64,000 bases of DNA from Streptomyces sp. VRA16 Mangrove soil (GTDB lineage Bacteria; Actinomycetota; Actinomycetes; Streptomycetales; Streptomycetaceae), in contig NZ_JAFVLN010000006.1 of NCBI RefSeq assembly GCF_017377775.1, forward strand, positions 434,001-498,000, read 5' to 3'. The notes beneath the pieces are model-generated. The model was not told where the DNA came from and did not search any database. It was given only the letters and a program-made list of their open reading frames with translations. The position numbers and the translations under genes were made by a program. The first letter of the stretch is position 1. Each line of letters opens with the position of its first letter. Below, piece by piece: positions 1 to 8,789 of this stretch.

Positions 1-1301
1 CGCAGGATCGCCGTGTCGCGGGTGTGGGCGTAGGACTGCCACACGTTGTGCATCGCCCAGGTCAGATTGCCGAAGTTGTCGGAGACGTGGTCGCTGCCGG
101 GCGCGCCGACGTCGTACGTGTCGCCCGCGCGCAGCTGCCAGTCCGAGGGATGGCCGAGGGCGTAGCTCTCGCCGTCCCGCCAGGCCGCCGGGACGGACGT
201 CGGCAGGTTCTTCTCGTACCTCGCGAACGTGCTGGTCACCGAGTCGAGTTCGGGGTGGTTGGAGCCGTGCACCGGGGCCATGCCGATCTGCACGTTCAGG
301 TTCCACCACACGGCCGTCCAGTTGTTGCCGACCTCCGGGAACCACGGGCCCCACTCGGAGATCGTCGGGCCGCCCGCGCGGGTGGACGCGGCGAGTTTGT
401 AGAGCTGGAGGATGTAGAAGGACTGCAGGCGCTTGTCGGGGAGCGAGACGAGGCTGCGGTGGTGGAAGCGGTGCCACCAGCGGCGGTGCCGGGCCGTCTG
501 GTCGTCGGGGTCGGCGGTCAGGGCGCGGTCGACCGCGGCGTGCGCCGCTTCCGTGGTGCGCGACACGTCGCCGGACGCGGCGTACGCGACGTGCGCGGCC
601 AGCAGCCGGCCGGTGCCCGCGGTCCGCTCGCGCCAGGCCGTGGTCCAGCCGCCGCCCGCGATCAGCGGCTGCCGCACATGCGTGGCCGTGACCGTGGGAT
701 CGGGGTTCGCGGTGTAGTCGTCCGGCTTGCCGGAGGTGCGGGTGGTGGCCGCCCGCAGCCAGGTGAACGTCCAGGCCGCGGACTCCTCGCCGGGGCTCGG
801 GCGGGTGGAGACGAGCAGCGTCGAGGTGTCGTTGTGGACCAGCGCGGCGAGGCTCAGGCTGCCGCGGGTTGTGGTGACGGTGCCGCGCAGCTCGGCGTCG
901 TACGGGTCCAGGGTCCAGTCGACCGCCGTGACGTCACCGGCGAGGGTGAGGAGGAGGTACCCGATGGGCAGACGGGAGTAGCCGATGCCGCCGCGCCACT
1001 GGCCGCGCTGGTCCTGGACCTCGGTGTGGCTGAGCATCAGCTTGAGGGTGTTCGGCGCGCTGCCCCGGTAGAGCTGGGCGCCGAGCCGGCCGTTGGCGAG
1101 GAACGGGGCGTCCTGCCAACTCGTGGGCGGACGGCGCCACTTCATGGCGGCCGCGCGGACCGTCCGCTCGTACGGGACCGCGGCCGGGCCGGCGGCAGCG
1201 GGAGCGGCCCAGGCGGTGGGGGAGGCGGCCGTCCAGGCGGCGGTGGCCGTGGCCGCCGCGGTGGCGGCGAGGAAGTGTCTGCGGTTCGGGCGGAGTGGCA
1301 T
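1..1301 (-). CDS. Secreted GH95-like glycosyl hydrolase, 3' part cut by window edge
   Basis: The reverse strand reads open from an ATG at 1301 to the window edge (about 433 residues visible). It starts with a twin-arginine signal (RPNRRHFLAATAA, then an Ala-rich segment ending near residue 36), so export by Tat is expected. Residues about 65-80 contain LANGRLGAQLYRG, resembling the GNGRLGA segment that opens the N-terminal beta-sandwich of GH95/GH65-type glycosidases. Tryptophan-rich stretches follow (for example SEWGPWFPEVGNNWTAVWWN) and look like the start of an (alpha/alpha)6 barrel. AAGGA lies just upstream of the ATG. The catalytic acids should lie beyond the left edge, so substrate cannot be stated. 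Family assignment is by motif memory only. Confidence 0.72.
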   Translation of the reverse strand, partial: MPLRPNRRHFLAATAAATATAAWTAASPTAWAAPAAAGPAAVPYERTVRAAAMKWRRPPTSWQDAPFLANGRLGAQLYRGSAPNTLKLMLSHTEVQDQRGQWRGGIGYSRLPIGYLLLTLAGDVTAVDWTLDPYDAELRGTVTTTRGSLSLAALVHNDTSTLLVSTRPSPGEESAAWTFTWLRAATTRTSGKPDDYTANPDPTVTATHVRQPLIAGGGWTTAWRERTAGTGRLLAAHVAYAASGDVSRTTEAAHAAVDRALTADPDDQTARHRRWWHRFHHRSLVSLPDKRLQSFYILQLYKLAASTRAGGPTISEWGPWFPEVGNNWTAVWWNLNVQIGMAPVHGSNHPELDSVTSTFARYEKNLPTSVPAAWRDGESYALGHPSDWQLRAGDTYDVGAPGSDHVSDNFGNLTWAMHNVWQSYAHTRDTAIL

Positions 1302-1588
1302 GCGGGTTCCTTGGAGTCGCGGTCCGGCGGCGCCGTACCAGGGGGCTGTGGAAGTTCCCGACTACGAACACGGGTCAGATACGTAGTGAGCGTTCGGATC
1401 CGTGAACCTGCGCACCCCGCATGGTGCCCGCGCCTCCGCCGTACCGGAAGACCTCGCGCACGACTTCAGGGGGCACGAAAGCCACAGACATCGGATGGGC
1501 GGCCGGTCGGCGATGCCGTTTTGCCCAGGATCGCGTGGCACCCTGGACGCTGGAACGTCCCAGATCGTCGAGCCTCGTCGGAGCACCC

Positions 1589-3175
1589 GTGGATCAATTG
1601 GCCCTGCTGTTCCTGCTGTTGCTCGGGGCCGTCCTGAGCGTGCCGCTCGGCGACCGGCTCAAGCTGCCCGCGCCGGTGCTCATGACCCTGCTCGGCATCG
1701 TCCTCGCCCTGATCCAGGCCGTCCCGAACGTCGACATCGACCCCGATCTGATCCTGCCGCTGGTGCTGCCACCGCTGCTCTACGCGGCCGTGCACCGCAC
1801 GTCCTGGCGACAGTTCGCGGCGAACAAGCGGCCCATCTTCCTGCTCGCCGTCGCCCTCGTCTTCGTCACCACGGCCGCCGTCGCCTTCGTCGCGAACGCG
1901 GTCGTGCCGGGGCTGCCGATCGCCGGGGCCGTCGCGCTCGGCGCGCTCGTGGCGCCGCCCGACCCGGTCGCCGCGACCGCCGTCGCCGGTCAACTCGGGC
2001 TGCCCCGGCGCATGGTGTCGATCCTGGAGGGCGAGGGGCTGTTCAACGACGTGACCGCGATCGTGCTCTACCACGTCGCCATCGCCGCCGCCGTGAGCGG
2101 CACCTTCTCGCTGCCGCGGGCCGCCATGGAACTCGTGCTGTCCGCCGTCGTCGCCGTCGCCGTCGGCCTCGGGCTCGGCTGGGCCGCCAACAAGCTCATG
2201 GGCTACCTCGGCGACGCCACCCTCCAGATCGGCCTGACCCTCCTGATCCCGTACGCCTCCTACGTCCTCGCCGAGGAGCTCAAGGGCTCGGGCGTGCTCG
2301 CCGTCCTGACCACGGCGCTCTTCCTCGCCGAGCACGCCTTCGACGCCGACGACGTGCTCACCCGGCTCACCGGCCGCGCCTTCTGGGACGTCGTCGACAC
2401 CCTCGTCACCGGTGTCGCCTTCGGTCTCATCGGCCTGGAGGTGCACAACGTCGTCAGGACCGCGCAGGGCCGCTGGGGCGAGATGCTGGGCTGGGCGGCC
2501 GCGGTCGTCGCTGTCGTCATCGTCGTACGGCTGCTGTGGCTGCTGCCGATGACGTGGGTGACGCGGCGGCTGCACGCGCGGCGCGACGTCGAGGAGGAGA
2601 TCCCGGTGAGCTGGCGCGAGACCGTCGTCATGTGGTGGTCCGGGATGCGGGGCGTCGCGTCGGTGGCGCTGGCGCTCGCCATTCCGCTGACCATGGACGA
2701 CGGATCGCCCTTCGCCGACCGCGACGAGATCGTCTTCATCGCCTTCGGCGTCATCATGGCGACCCTCGTGCTCCAGGGGCTCAGCCTGCCCTGGCTGGTG
2801 AAGAAGCTGAAGGTGCGGGCCGACACCGAGGCCGAGCAGGAGTACGAGAAGGAGCTCGCCCTGCGCGCCGCGAAGGCTGCCAAGCGGCGGTTCAAGGAGA
2901 TCGAGGAGGTCGAGGAACTGCCGGAGGAGGTGGCCGAGCAGATGCTGCGCAGGGCCTACGACATCGGACTGCGCATCAACCCCGAGATGGGCGCCGAGGA
3001 GCGCCGCGAGTCGCAGGCCAAGCGGTACAAGAGGATCAAGCGGATCCGGCGCATCCAGGCCGAGATGATGTCGGCGGCGCGCCACGAGGTGCTGGCGGCG
3101 CGCAGCGAGCCGGGGGCCGACCCGGAGGTCGTGGACCGGGTGCTGCGGCAGCTGGACGTGCGGAGCCTGCGGTAG
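1589..3175 (+). CDS. Na+/H+ antiporter, CPA1 family
   Basis: Integral membrane exchanger of protons for Na+ (or K+), 528 residues from the GTG at 1589. That start is preferred over the in-frame upstream start at 1421 because GGAG sits 5 bases before it and the protein then begins directly with the first hydrophobic helix. About 12 membrane segments are visible. The CPA1 core motifs are present: PPDPVAATAV followed by LEGEGLFNDV, whose N-D pair is the ion-binding site, and later WWSGMRGVASVALALAIP. After about residue 410 the chain becomes a highly charged cytoplasmic tail rich in Glu, Lys and Arg with heptad-like character (about 110 residues). It stands alone, divergent from the glycosidase. 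Ion specificity is not readable. Confidence 0.9.
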   Translation: MDQLALLFLLLLGAVLSVPLGDRLKLPAPVLMTLLGIVLALIQAVPNVDIDPDLILPLVLPPLLYAAVHRTSWRQFAANKRPIFLLAVALVFVTTAAVAFVANAVVPGLPIAGAVALGALVAPPDPVAATAVAGQLGLPRRMVSILEGEGLFNDVTAIVLYHVAIAAAVSGTFSLPRAAMELVLSAVVAVAVGLGLGWAANKLMGYLGDATLQIGLTLLIPYASYVLAEELKGSGVLAVLTTALFLAEHAFDADDVLTRLTGRAFWDVVDTLVTGVAFGLIGLEVHNVVRTAQGRWGEMLGWAAAVVAVVIVVRLLWLLPMTWVTRRLHARRDVEEEIPVSWRETVVMWWSGMRGVASVALALAIPLTMDDGSPFADRDEIVFIAFGVIMATLVLQGLSLPWLVKKLKVRADTEAEQEYEKELALRAAKAAKRRFKEIEEVEELPEEVAEQMLRRAYDIGLRINPEMGAEERRESQAKRYKRIKRIRRIQAEMMSAARHEVLAARSEPGADPEVVDRVLRQLDVRSLR

Positions 3176-3229
3176 CGGGCCGCAAAAGGGCCCGGGTTGG
3201 AGTCCGCTCCAGGTCCTAGGCTGATGTGC

Positions 3230-3982
3230 ATGGCACGCAACGTGATAGTCACCGGTGGCGGTACGGGGATCGGGCTCGCGGCGGCGCGGGCGTTCGCCGC
3301 GGAGGGGGACCGGGTGCTCATCCTCGGCCGGCGCGTCGAGGTCCTGGAGAAGGCCGATGTACCCGGCGGCAAGATGATCTTCGCCGCCGATCTCAGTACG
3401 GTCCAAGGGGCCCGCGCTGCCGCCGAGTTCGCGCGCGAGGCGCTGGACGGCAAGGTCGACGTGCTCGTGCACAGCGCGGGCGGCATCGGCGGCCGGATGT
3501 TCCAAAGCCCCGACGGGGACGACCCGCTGGAGGCCGTGGCCCACGACTGGAACTCCAACTTCCGGATCAATACGCTCACTTCGGTCCTGCTGACCGAGGC
3601 GCTGCGCGAGAACCTCGCCTCGCCCGGCGGCCGGATCCTCTTCATCACCTCCATCGCCGCGCTGCGCGGCTCCGGCGGGGGCGGCGCCTACGGCGGCGCG
3701 AAGGCGGCCCTGCACCCGTACACGTACGACCTCGCCAAGGCGCTCGGGCCGCGCGGTATCACCGTGAACACCGTCGCGCCCGGCTACATCGAGGACACCG
3801 AGTTCTTCGGGCCCTCGATGCCCGAGGAGGAGTACCGGCGCCGGGTCGGCGCGATCCCCACCGGCCGGGCCGGCACCCCCGCCGACATCGCCGCCACCCT
3901 CGTGTGGCTGGCGTCGCCCGGCGCGGGCCATGTCACCGGGCAGATCGTGCAGGTCAACGGTGGAGAGATGACGGGGCGCTAA
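3230..3982 (+). CDS. SDR family NAD(P)-dependent oxidoreductase
   Basis: Classical short-chain dehydrogenase/reductase of 250 residues, a cytoplasmic Rossmann enzyme. The nucleotide-binding glycine motif is VTGGGTGIGLAAARAF near the N-terminus. Ser sits in the strand ITSIAALRG and the catalytic Tyr/Lys pair is in YGGAK. The chain ends with a typical GQIVQVNGGEMTGR tail. The ATG at 3230 gives the standard N-terminus; ATGs at 3224 and 3197 are in frame, but AGG at 3218-3220 is best spaced for 3230. Its TAA overlaps the TAG of the convergent mechanosensitive channel gene, so the two genes share their 3' ends. Substrate is unknown. Confidence 0.88.
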   Translation: MARNVIVTGGGTGIGLAAARAFAAEGDRVLILGRRVEVLEKADVPGGKMIFAADLSTVQGARAAAEFAREALDGKVDVLVHSAGGIGGRMFQSPDGDDPLEAVAHDWNSNFRINTLTSVLLTEALRENLASPGGRILFITSIAALRGSGGGGAYGGAKAALHPYTYDLAKALGPRGITVNTVAPGYIEDTEFFGPSMPEEEYRRRVGAIPTGRAGTPADIAATLVWLASPGAGHVTGQIVQVNGGEMTGR

Positions 3983-5079
3983 CCCCGGCCGGTGCGCGGG
4001 GCGCGGCCGTCCTTGGACAGCGAGACGGTCTCGCCGTCCGGGGCGAACAGGGCCGTCGCCGTGTTGATCCGCGGCAGCGCGTACGGATGGTTCTCCGTCA
4101 GCCAGCGGATCAGCTGCTCGCGGACCGTGACCCGCACCGTCCAGATGTCGTCCGCGTCCTTGGCCGTGACCACGGCGCGGACCTGGATGGTGGACGGTGT
4201 GGTGTCGGTGACGGCCAGGCCCCAGTCGCGGCCGTCCCAGGCGCCGCAGTCGCGCAGGATGTCGTGGAGCTTCTCGCGCATCTCGATCACGGGCGCGCCG
4301 TGATCGAGGTGGAAGAAGACCGTGCCGGTCATCTGGGCGCCGCCGCGCGACCAGTTCTCGAACGGCTTCGACGTGAAGTACGACACCGGCATGGTGATCC
4401 GGCGCTCGTCCCAGGTGCGCACGGCGAGGAAGGTCAGGGTGATCTCCTCGACCGTGCCCCACTCGCCGTCGACGACGACCGTGTCCCCTATCCGGACCAT
4501 GTCGCCGAAGGCGATCTGCAGCCCGGCGAAGAGGTTGCCGAGCGTGGACTGGGCGGCGACACCGGCGACGATGCCGAGGATGCCGGCCGAGGCGAGCAGC
4601 GAGGCGCCGGCGGCGCGGAACGCGGGGAACGTCAGCAGCATCGCCGCGACGGCCACCACGCCGACGATCGCCGTGACGACCCGCTGGATGAGCGTGACCT
4701 GGGTGCGTACCCGGCGGACCCGGGCCGGATCGCGGTGGGCGGTGGCGTACCGGGCGTAGGACGACTCGACGATCGCCGCGGCGATCCGGATCACCAGCCA
4801 GGCGCTGGCGCCGATCAGGACCAGGCTGAGGATCCGGCCGATCCCGGCGGAGCGCTCGGGCGCGATCTGCGCCTGGTCGTACGACCCCCGCAACAGGGCC
4901 GTGCAGAGCACGAATTGGAGGGGCAGTCGGCAGCGGCGCAGCAGGCCCCACAGCGGGGTCTCGTGGTGACGCCGGTCGGCGCGCTGCAGCAGACGGTCCA
5001 CACCCCACCCGACGAGCAGGGTGATCAGGACCGAGCCACCGACGACGATCAGTGGGCGCAGTACGTTCTCCATCTCCAT
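3979..5079 (-). CDS. Mechanosensitive ion channel, MscS family
   Basis: Membrane channel of 366 residues that should open under membrane tension and release solutes after osmotic downshift. Four hydrophobic segments occupy roughly the first 190 residues. The pore-lining region is AQSTLGNLFAGLQIAFGD, followed directly by the MscS beta-domain signature VRIGDTVVVDGEWGTVEEI. A cytoplasmic alpha/beta domain follows. The initiator is the ATG at 5079 (ATG 5073 is also possible: the protein starts MEMEN). The gene is convergent with the SDR gene and divergent from the dienelactone hydrolase gene, 63 bases separating the two starts. Confidence 0.9.
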   Translation of the reverse strand: MEMENVLRPLIVVGGSVLITLLVGWGVDRLLQRADRRHHETPLWGLLRRCRLPLQFVLCTALLRGSYDQAQIAPERSAGIGRILSLVLIGASAWLVIRIAAAIVESSYARYATAHRDPARVRRVRTQVTLIQRVVTAIVGVVAVAAMLLTFPAFRAAGASLLASAGILGIVAGVAAQSTLGNLFAGLQIAFGDMVRIGDTVVVDGEWGTVEEITLTFLAVRTWDERRITMPVSYFTSKPFENWSRGGAQMTGTVFFHLDHGAPVIEMREKLHDILRDCGAWDGRDWGLAVTDTTPSTIQVRAVVTAKDADDIWTVRVTVREQLIRWLTENHPYALPRINTATALFAPDGETVSLSKDGRAPRTGRG

Positions 5080-5142
5080 GCTCTCGACCGTAACCGGGAT
5101 CGGCCACGGCTAACCTGCGGCCTTCCTGGCACCATGGACCCC

Positions 5143-5712
5143 ATGAACATCATGCTTTTCCACTCGATGTACGGTCTGCGGCCCGCGGTGGAGGCCGCGG
5201 CCGAGCGGCTGCGCGCCGCGGGCCACAAGGTGTGGACCCCTGACCTCTACGAGGGCCGCACCTTCGACAGCGCCGAGGAAGGCATGGCCCACAAGGAGGA
5301 GATCGGCAAGGACGAGCTGCTCAAGCGGGCCGTGCTCGCCGCCGCTCCCTACTCCGAGCGGGGGCTCGTCTACGCGGGCTTCTCGCTCGGCGCCTCGATC
5401 GCCCAGACGCTCGCCCTCGGCGACGAGAAGGCCCGCGGGCTGCTGCTCCTGCACGGCACCTCGGACATCGCCGAGACCGCCTCCGTGGACGAGCTCCCCG
5501 TCCAGCTGCACGTCGCCGCGCCCGACCCGTTCGAGACGGACGACTGGCTGAACACCTGGTACCTCCAGATGGGGCGCACCGGCGCCGACGTGGAGATCTA
5601 CCGCTACGCCGGGGCCGGTCACCTGTACACCGACCCCGAGCTGCCGGACTACGACGAGGAGGCCGCCGAGGCCACCTGGCGGGTGGCGCTCGGCTTCCTG
5701 GACAGCCTCTAG
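5143..5712 (+). CDS. Dienelactone hydrolase family protein
   Basis: Small cytoplasmic alpha/beta hydrolase of 189 residues. The nucleophile elbow is AGFSLGAS, so the nucleophile is Ser rather than the Cys of classical dienelactone hydrolases. The catalytic His is in GAGHLYTD near residue 160, and an Asp from the segment AAPDPFETDD is the likely third member. Start chosen at ATG 5143 (MNIMLFHSMYG), with ATG 5134 an alternative. The gene ends 5 bases before the end of the convergent metalloprotease gene. A carboxylesterase-like hydrolytic role is inferred; the natural ester is unknown. Confidence 0.87.
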   Translation: MNIMLFHSMYGLRPAVEAAAERLRAAGHKVWTPDLYEGRTFDSAEEGMAHKEEIGKDELLKRAVLAAAPYSERGLVYAGFSLGASIAQTLALGDEKARGLLLLHGTSDIAETASVDELPVQLHVAAPDPFETDDWLNTWYLQMGRTGADVEIYRYAGAGHLYTDPELPDYDEEAAEATWRVALGFLDSL

Positions 5713-5717
5713 GTCCC

Positions 5718-6719
5718 TCAACCGGCGCGGTACGCCGTCCAGCTGTCCTTCATGCGCTGCACCTGACCTGCGGTGAACTGGTACATGCAGGAGTCGTACG
5801 TGTAGTCCATGAAGTTGTGGATCGGGTCGACGCCCGTCTTGTTGGTGCAGGTGTCGCGCCCGGTCGGGCAGGCGTACGCGGCGCTCTTCTCGGCCGGGGT
5901 GTCGGAGACGTAGTCGCCGTTGCCGTTACAGCCGCCCTGGAAGGTGTGGTACAGCCCCAGCCAGTGGCCGATCTCGTGGGTGCCGGTGTCGCCCTCGTTG
6001 TAGTTCGTGGCCGAGCCGCCGGGCAGCGAGGTGTCGAGGATGACCACGCCGTCGTCGGACGGGTTCGACTTGTACGAGGACGGGAACGTGGCCCAGCCGA
6101 GCAGGTCCTGGCCCAGGTTCGCGGTGTAGAAGTTCAGCGCGTTCGCGCCGCCCTTGCGCAGCGTGGTCTTCATGGACTTCTCGGCGGCGGAGCCCGGGGT
6201 GATGCCGTTGTACCAGGAGGCGTTGTCCGTGTAGTCGGTCCCCGCCAGCTGGAACTGGAAGCCCGAGTCGGTGTTCCCGGTGCCCTGCCCGCTGTACGCG
6301 GCGTTCAGGACGCTGATCTGCGACGAGATGTCCGAAGAGGACAGCATGCCGGTGCTGCCGTCGTGGATGACGTGGACGTAGACGGGGATCGTGGTCGACG
6401 CGGCGGCGAGGCCCTTGTCCAGGGTGCCCGCGGCGCGCATTGCGTCGAGTCTCTTCTGCAGCGCCGCGTCCATGGACCTGGCCTGCGCGTCGGTGAGCTG
6501 GTTGGGCTCGTTGTCGGCGTGGGCGCCCTTCTTCACGCGGGCCACCGCGTTCGCGTCGCTCGCGCACTTCTCCGCGGCCGCGGTCGTCGTCTTCGCCGCC
6601 GCGCTGCCGGTGGGGGCGGAGAGCGGCACCAGGGCCAGGGTTCCGGCCATCATCGCGGTACCGAGCAGCCGACGGCGCAGACGCGGGGTTATGGGGGTCT
6701 TCCGGGCGGGGGAGGTCAT
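5718..6719 (-). CDS. Secreted zinc metalloprotease, M43 (pappalysin-like)
   Basis: Extracellular protease of 333 residues. An N-terminal signal (RLRRRLLGTAMMAGTLALVPL, cleavage near ASP/SAAAK, about residue 40) is followed by a charged propeptide-like stretch up to about residue 110. The catalytic domain carries the metzincin zinc motif HEIGHWLGLYH and a Met-turn in HNFMDYTYDSCM. Cysteine pairs (GGCNGNGDY, YACPTGRDTC) suggest disulfides after export. Length and motif fit the secreted cytophagalysin/M43B proteases common in Streptomyces. No partner gene is nearby; the ORF has its own 300-base upstream region. Confidence 0.93.
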   Translation of the reverse strand: MTSPARKTPITPRLRRRLLGTAMMAGTLALVPLSAPTGSAAAKTTTAAAEKCASDANAVARVKKGAHADNEPNQLTDAQARSMDAALQKRLDAMRAAGTLDKGLAAASTTIPVYVHVIHDGSTGMLSSSDISSQISVLNAAYSGQGTGNTDSGFQFQLAGTDYTDNASWYNGITPGSAAEKSMKTTLRKGGANALNFYTANLGQDLLGWATFPSSYKSNPSDDGVVILDTSLPGGSATNYNEGDTGTHEIGHWLGLYHTFQGGCNGNGDYVSDTPAEKSAAYACPTGRDTCTNKTGVDPIHNFMDYTYDSCMYQFTAGQVQRMKDSWTAYRAG

Positions 6720-7021
6720 TTCGGGGCTCCTCGCGGACGGGAGGCGGGGAGGGACTTCCTCGCCGCCGCGGGGAGATTACGTGGCCATGTCACCCCGGAG
6801 AGAGCGGTGAACTGGCCTCATTGATCGCGCAGTCGCACCGGGCGAACCGGGGCAAGGGGGATAAGAAATTCGGTGCCCGTCCGGAGTTTGAGACGTGGAC
6901 GTAACGGCAGTCGGCACTGGGTGGGTGGTGTGTCCGTATTAGGGCTCGCGCCGGAGCGCGTCCGCACCACCCACCGTGAGCGCCGTCATCCGCCCTTAAC
7001 GTCCGTACGGCTGGCCGGAAT
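6720..7021. other. Intergenic region between protease and phoD
   Basis: About 300 non-coding bases upstream of the metalloprotease and downstream of phoD (both genes on the minus strand). The only structure noticed is a long inverted repeat at 6920-6975. A single PHO-like heptamer occurs on the minus strand near 6807-6813, but without the required direct repeat. No small gene was convincing. Confidence 0.5.
6920..6975. terminator. Long-loop inverted repeat after phoD
   Basis: GGTGGGTGGTG at 6920-6930 is exactly complementary to CACCACCCACC at 6965-6975, with a GC-rich 34-base middle that could fold further. It lies 45-100 bases beyond the phoD stop codon on that gene's downstream side, so it may terminate phoD. 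No T-run is present, which is usual in Streptomyces. Confidence 0.4.
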
Positions 7022-8701
7022 TCACAGCACAGGCGTCTGGACGCGCTCGACCTTCTGGGTGCCGGTGCGCGTCCGGTACGAACGCTCCCAGGCCGACGTG
7101 GCGTTCTTGTCGGCCCGGTCGGAGATCACGTAGTAGTCCATCTGCGCCCGCTCGGCGGTCACGTCCAGGACGCCGTAGCCGTGGGAGTCCATGTCGAGCC
7201 ACTTCACATGCCGGTTGGCGGCCTTGATGGCGCCCTCGGCCACCGTGGAGACGGTGTCGGGGGCGACGTGCAGGATGTCGTCCAGGTTGTCCGACGTCAC
7301 CGACGTGACCACGAACTCCGTGGCGGCGGACGGCGAGAGCGGGTACGTGCCCGCGGTCACCGGCACGTCGTTGGCCCACGCCATGTGGATGTCGCCGGTC
7401 AGGAAGACCGTGTCGCGGATGCCGTGGTCGCGCAGGTGCGCGATGAGTTCCTTTCGGTCGTGCGTGTAGCCGTCCCACTGGTCCACGTTGATCGCGAGCC
7501 CCTCCTGGGGCAGGCCGAGCAACTCCGCGAGCGGGCCGAGCAGATGGGCGGGCAGCGAGCCGAAGGCCACCGGCGAGATCATCACCGACGTGCCGACCAG
7601 CTTCCACTGCGCGTCGGACGCGGCGAGCCCGGACTTGAGCCAGTCGAGCTGGGCGCGGCCGGTGATCGTACGGTCCGCGGAGTCCACGGCGCCGCTGCCG
7701 ACGCCCGCCTGCTGCGAGCGGAACGTCCTCAGGTCGAGCAGATGCAGATCGGCGAGCGCGCCGAAGCGCAGCCGGCGGTAGACGGTGCCCGCGACGGACG
7801 GGCGCACCGGCATCCACTCGAAGTAGGCCTGCTTGGCGGCCTGTTGGCGCGCCGCCCAGGAGCCCTCGGTGTCGGGGGAGTGGTTCTCGGCGCCGCCCGA
7901 CCAGGCGTCGTTGGCGAACTCGTGGTCGTCCCAGATCGCGACGATCGGGTGCGCGGCGTGCATCGCCCGCACGTCGTCGTCCGTCTTGTGCAGGCCGTGC
8001 CGGATCCGGTAGTCGGCGAGCGAGACGATCTCGTGGGCGGGCCGGTGCTGTCGGACGGTGTACTTCGCGTCCGGGTACTCGCCCGTCTTGTACTCGTATA
8101 TGTAGTCGCCGAGATGGAGTACCGCGTCCAGGTCGGCGCGGGCGGCCAGGTGCCGGTACGAGGAGAACCAGCCGGCCTCCCAGTTGGCGCAGGAGACGAC
8201 GCCGAAGCGCAGGTTCGCCCGGCTGTCGGCGGCGGGCGCCGTGCGCGTACGGCCGACGGGGGAGTACGTGGGCGTGGCCGAGGGCGCGGACGGGTCGCCC
8301 ACGAAGAAGCGGAAGTAGTAGGCGCTCGCCGGGCGCAGGCCCCTCACATCCGCCTTCACGGTGTGGTCGGAGGCGGCGCTCGCGGTCGTGGTGCCCCGGC
8401 CCACCACGGTACGGAACGCGCTGTCCTCGGCGATCTCCCAGCTCACCTGGGTGTCGGGCCCCTTGCCGGAGCCGGGCTCGGCCTCGGCGGTCGGCGTCAG
8501 GCGGGTCCACAACAGGACACCGTCGGGCAGAGGGTCGCCGGACGCGACGCCGTGCAGGAAGGCGGGCGCCTCGGCGGCCCGCGCCGCGGACGGCGCGAGC
8601 AGCGGGGCGGCGAGTACGGCACCGGCGGCCGCGGCCTTGACGACCGTACGGCGGCGCGGGGCTACGGGATCTGGCGGAACTGGCAGAGATCGACTGGTCA
8701 C
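7022..8701 (-). CDS. phoD: Alkaline phosphatase D (PhoD), Tat-exported
   Basis: Secreted phosphodiesterase/phosphatase of 559 residues that releases phosphate from organic esters and teichoic acid-like polymers. The N-terminus has a twin-arginine signal (APRRRTVVKAAAAG) with cleavage near AARA/AEAP, then the PhoD N-terminal domain (FLHGVASGDPLPDGVLLWTR). Metal-ligand motifs follow in order: VVSCANWE, HLGDYIYEY, WDDHEFANDAW and FLTGDIHMAW. The initiator is a GTG with no recognisable Shine-Dalgarno; only about 30 bases separate it from the terminator hairpin of the upstream gene, so a leaderless mRNA is possible. No tandem PHO box was found upstream. Confidence 0.94.
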   Translation of the reverse strand: MTSRSLPVPPDPVAPRRRTVVKAAAAGAVLAAPLLAPSAARAAEAPAFLHGVASGDPLPDGVLLWTRLTPTAEAEPGSGKGPDTQVSWEIAEDSAFRTVVGRGTTTASAASDHTVKADVRGLRPASAYYFRFFVGDPSAPSATPTYSPVGRTRTAPAADSRANLRFGVVSCANWEAGWFSSYRHLAARADLDAVLHLGDYIYEYKTGEYPDAKYTVRQHRPAHEIVSLADYRIRHGLHKTDDDVRAMHAAHPIVAIWDDHEFANDAWSGGAENHSPDTEGSWAARQQAAKQAYFEWMPVRPSVAGTVYRRLRFGALADLHLLDLRTFRSQQAGVGSGAVDSADRTITGRAQLDWLKSGLAASDAQWKLVGTSVMISPVAFGSLPAHLLGPLAELLGLPQEGLAINVDQWDGYTHDRKELIAHLRDHGIRDTVFLTGDIHMAWANDVPVTAGTYPLSPSAATEFVVTSVTSDNLDDILHVAPDTVSTVAEGAIKAANRHVKWLDMDSHGYGVLDVTAERAQMDYYVISDRADKNATSAWERSYRTRTGTQKVERVQTPVL

Positions 8702-8731
8702 GGGTGATCACATTACTGACCGGTACGCGCG

Positions 8732-8767
8732 AAGGGCGGGCGAACTCCCAAGAGTTCGCCCGCCCTT
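8732..8767 (-). terminator. Perfect 16-bp hairpin terminator after DsbA-like gene
   Basis: Bases 8732-8747 are an exact inverted copy of 8752-8767 with a CCAA loop. It lies 23 bases past the stop codon of the DsbA-like gene (minus strand) and just before the phoD start, so it separates the two transcription units. No T-run follows. Confidence 0.8.
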
Positions 8768-8789
8768 CAGCGGAGCGTCGGTCCGGCGA

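Noticed and set aside
1466..5107. 1213-codon open frame on the minus strand across the antiporter, SDR and MscS genes
   Set aside because: It is a composition artefact of high-GC DNA, opposite to genes with clear motifs; its own product is low-complexity Arg/Pro/His-rich.
6800..6820. PHO box upstream of the metalloprotease
   Set aside because: Only one GTTCACC heptamer is present; the required second direct repeat at 11-base spacing is missing.
8702..8760. PHO box upstream of phoD
   Set aside because: The GAGTTCGCC matches belong to the hairpin terminator arms and there is no tandem repeat with correct spacing.
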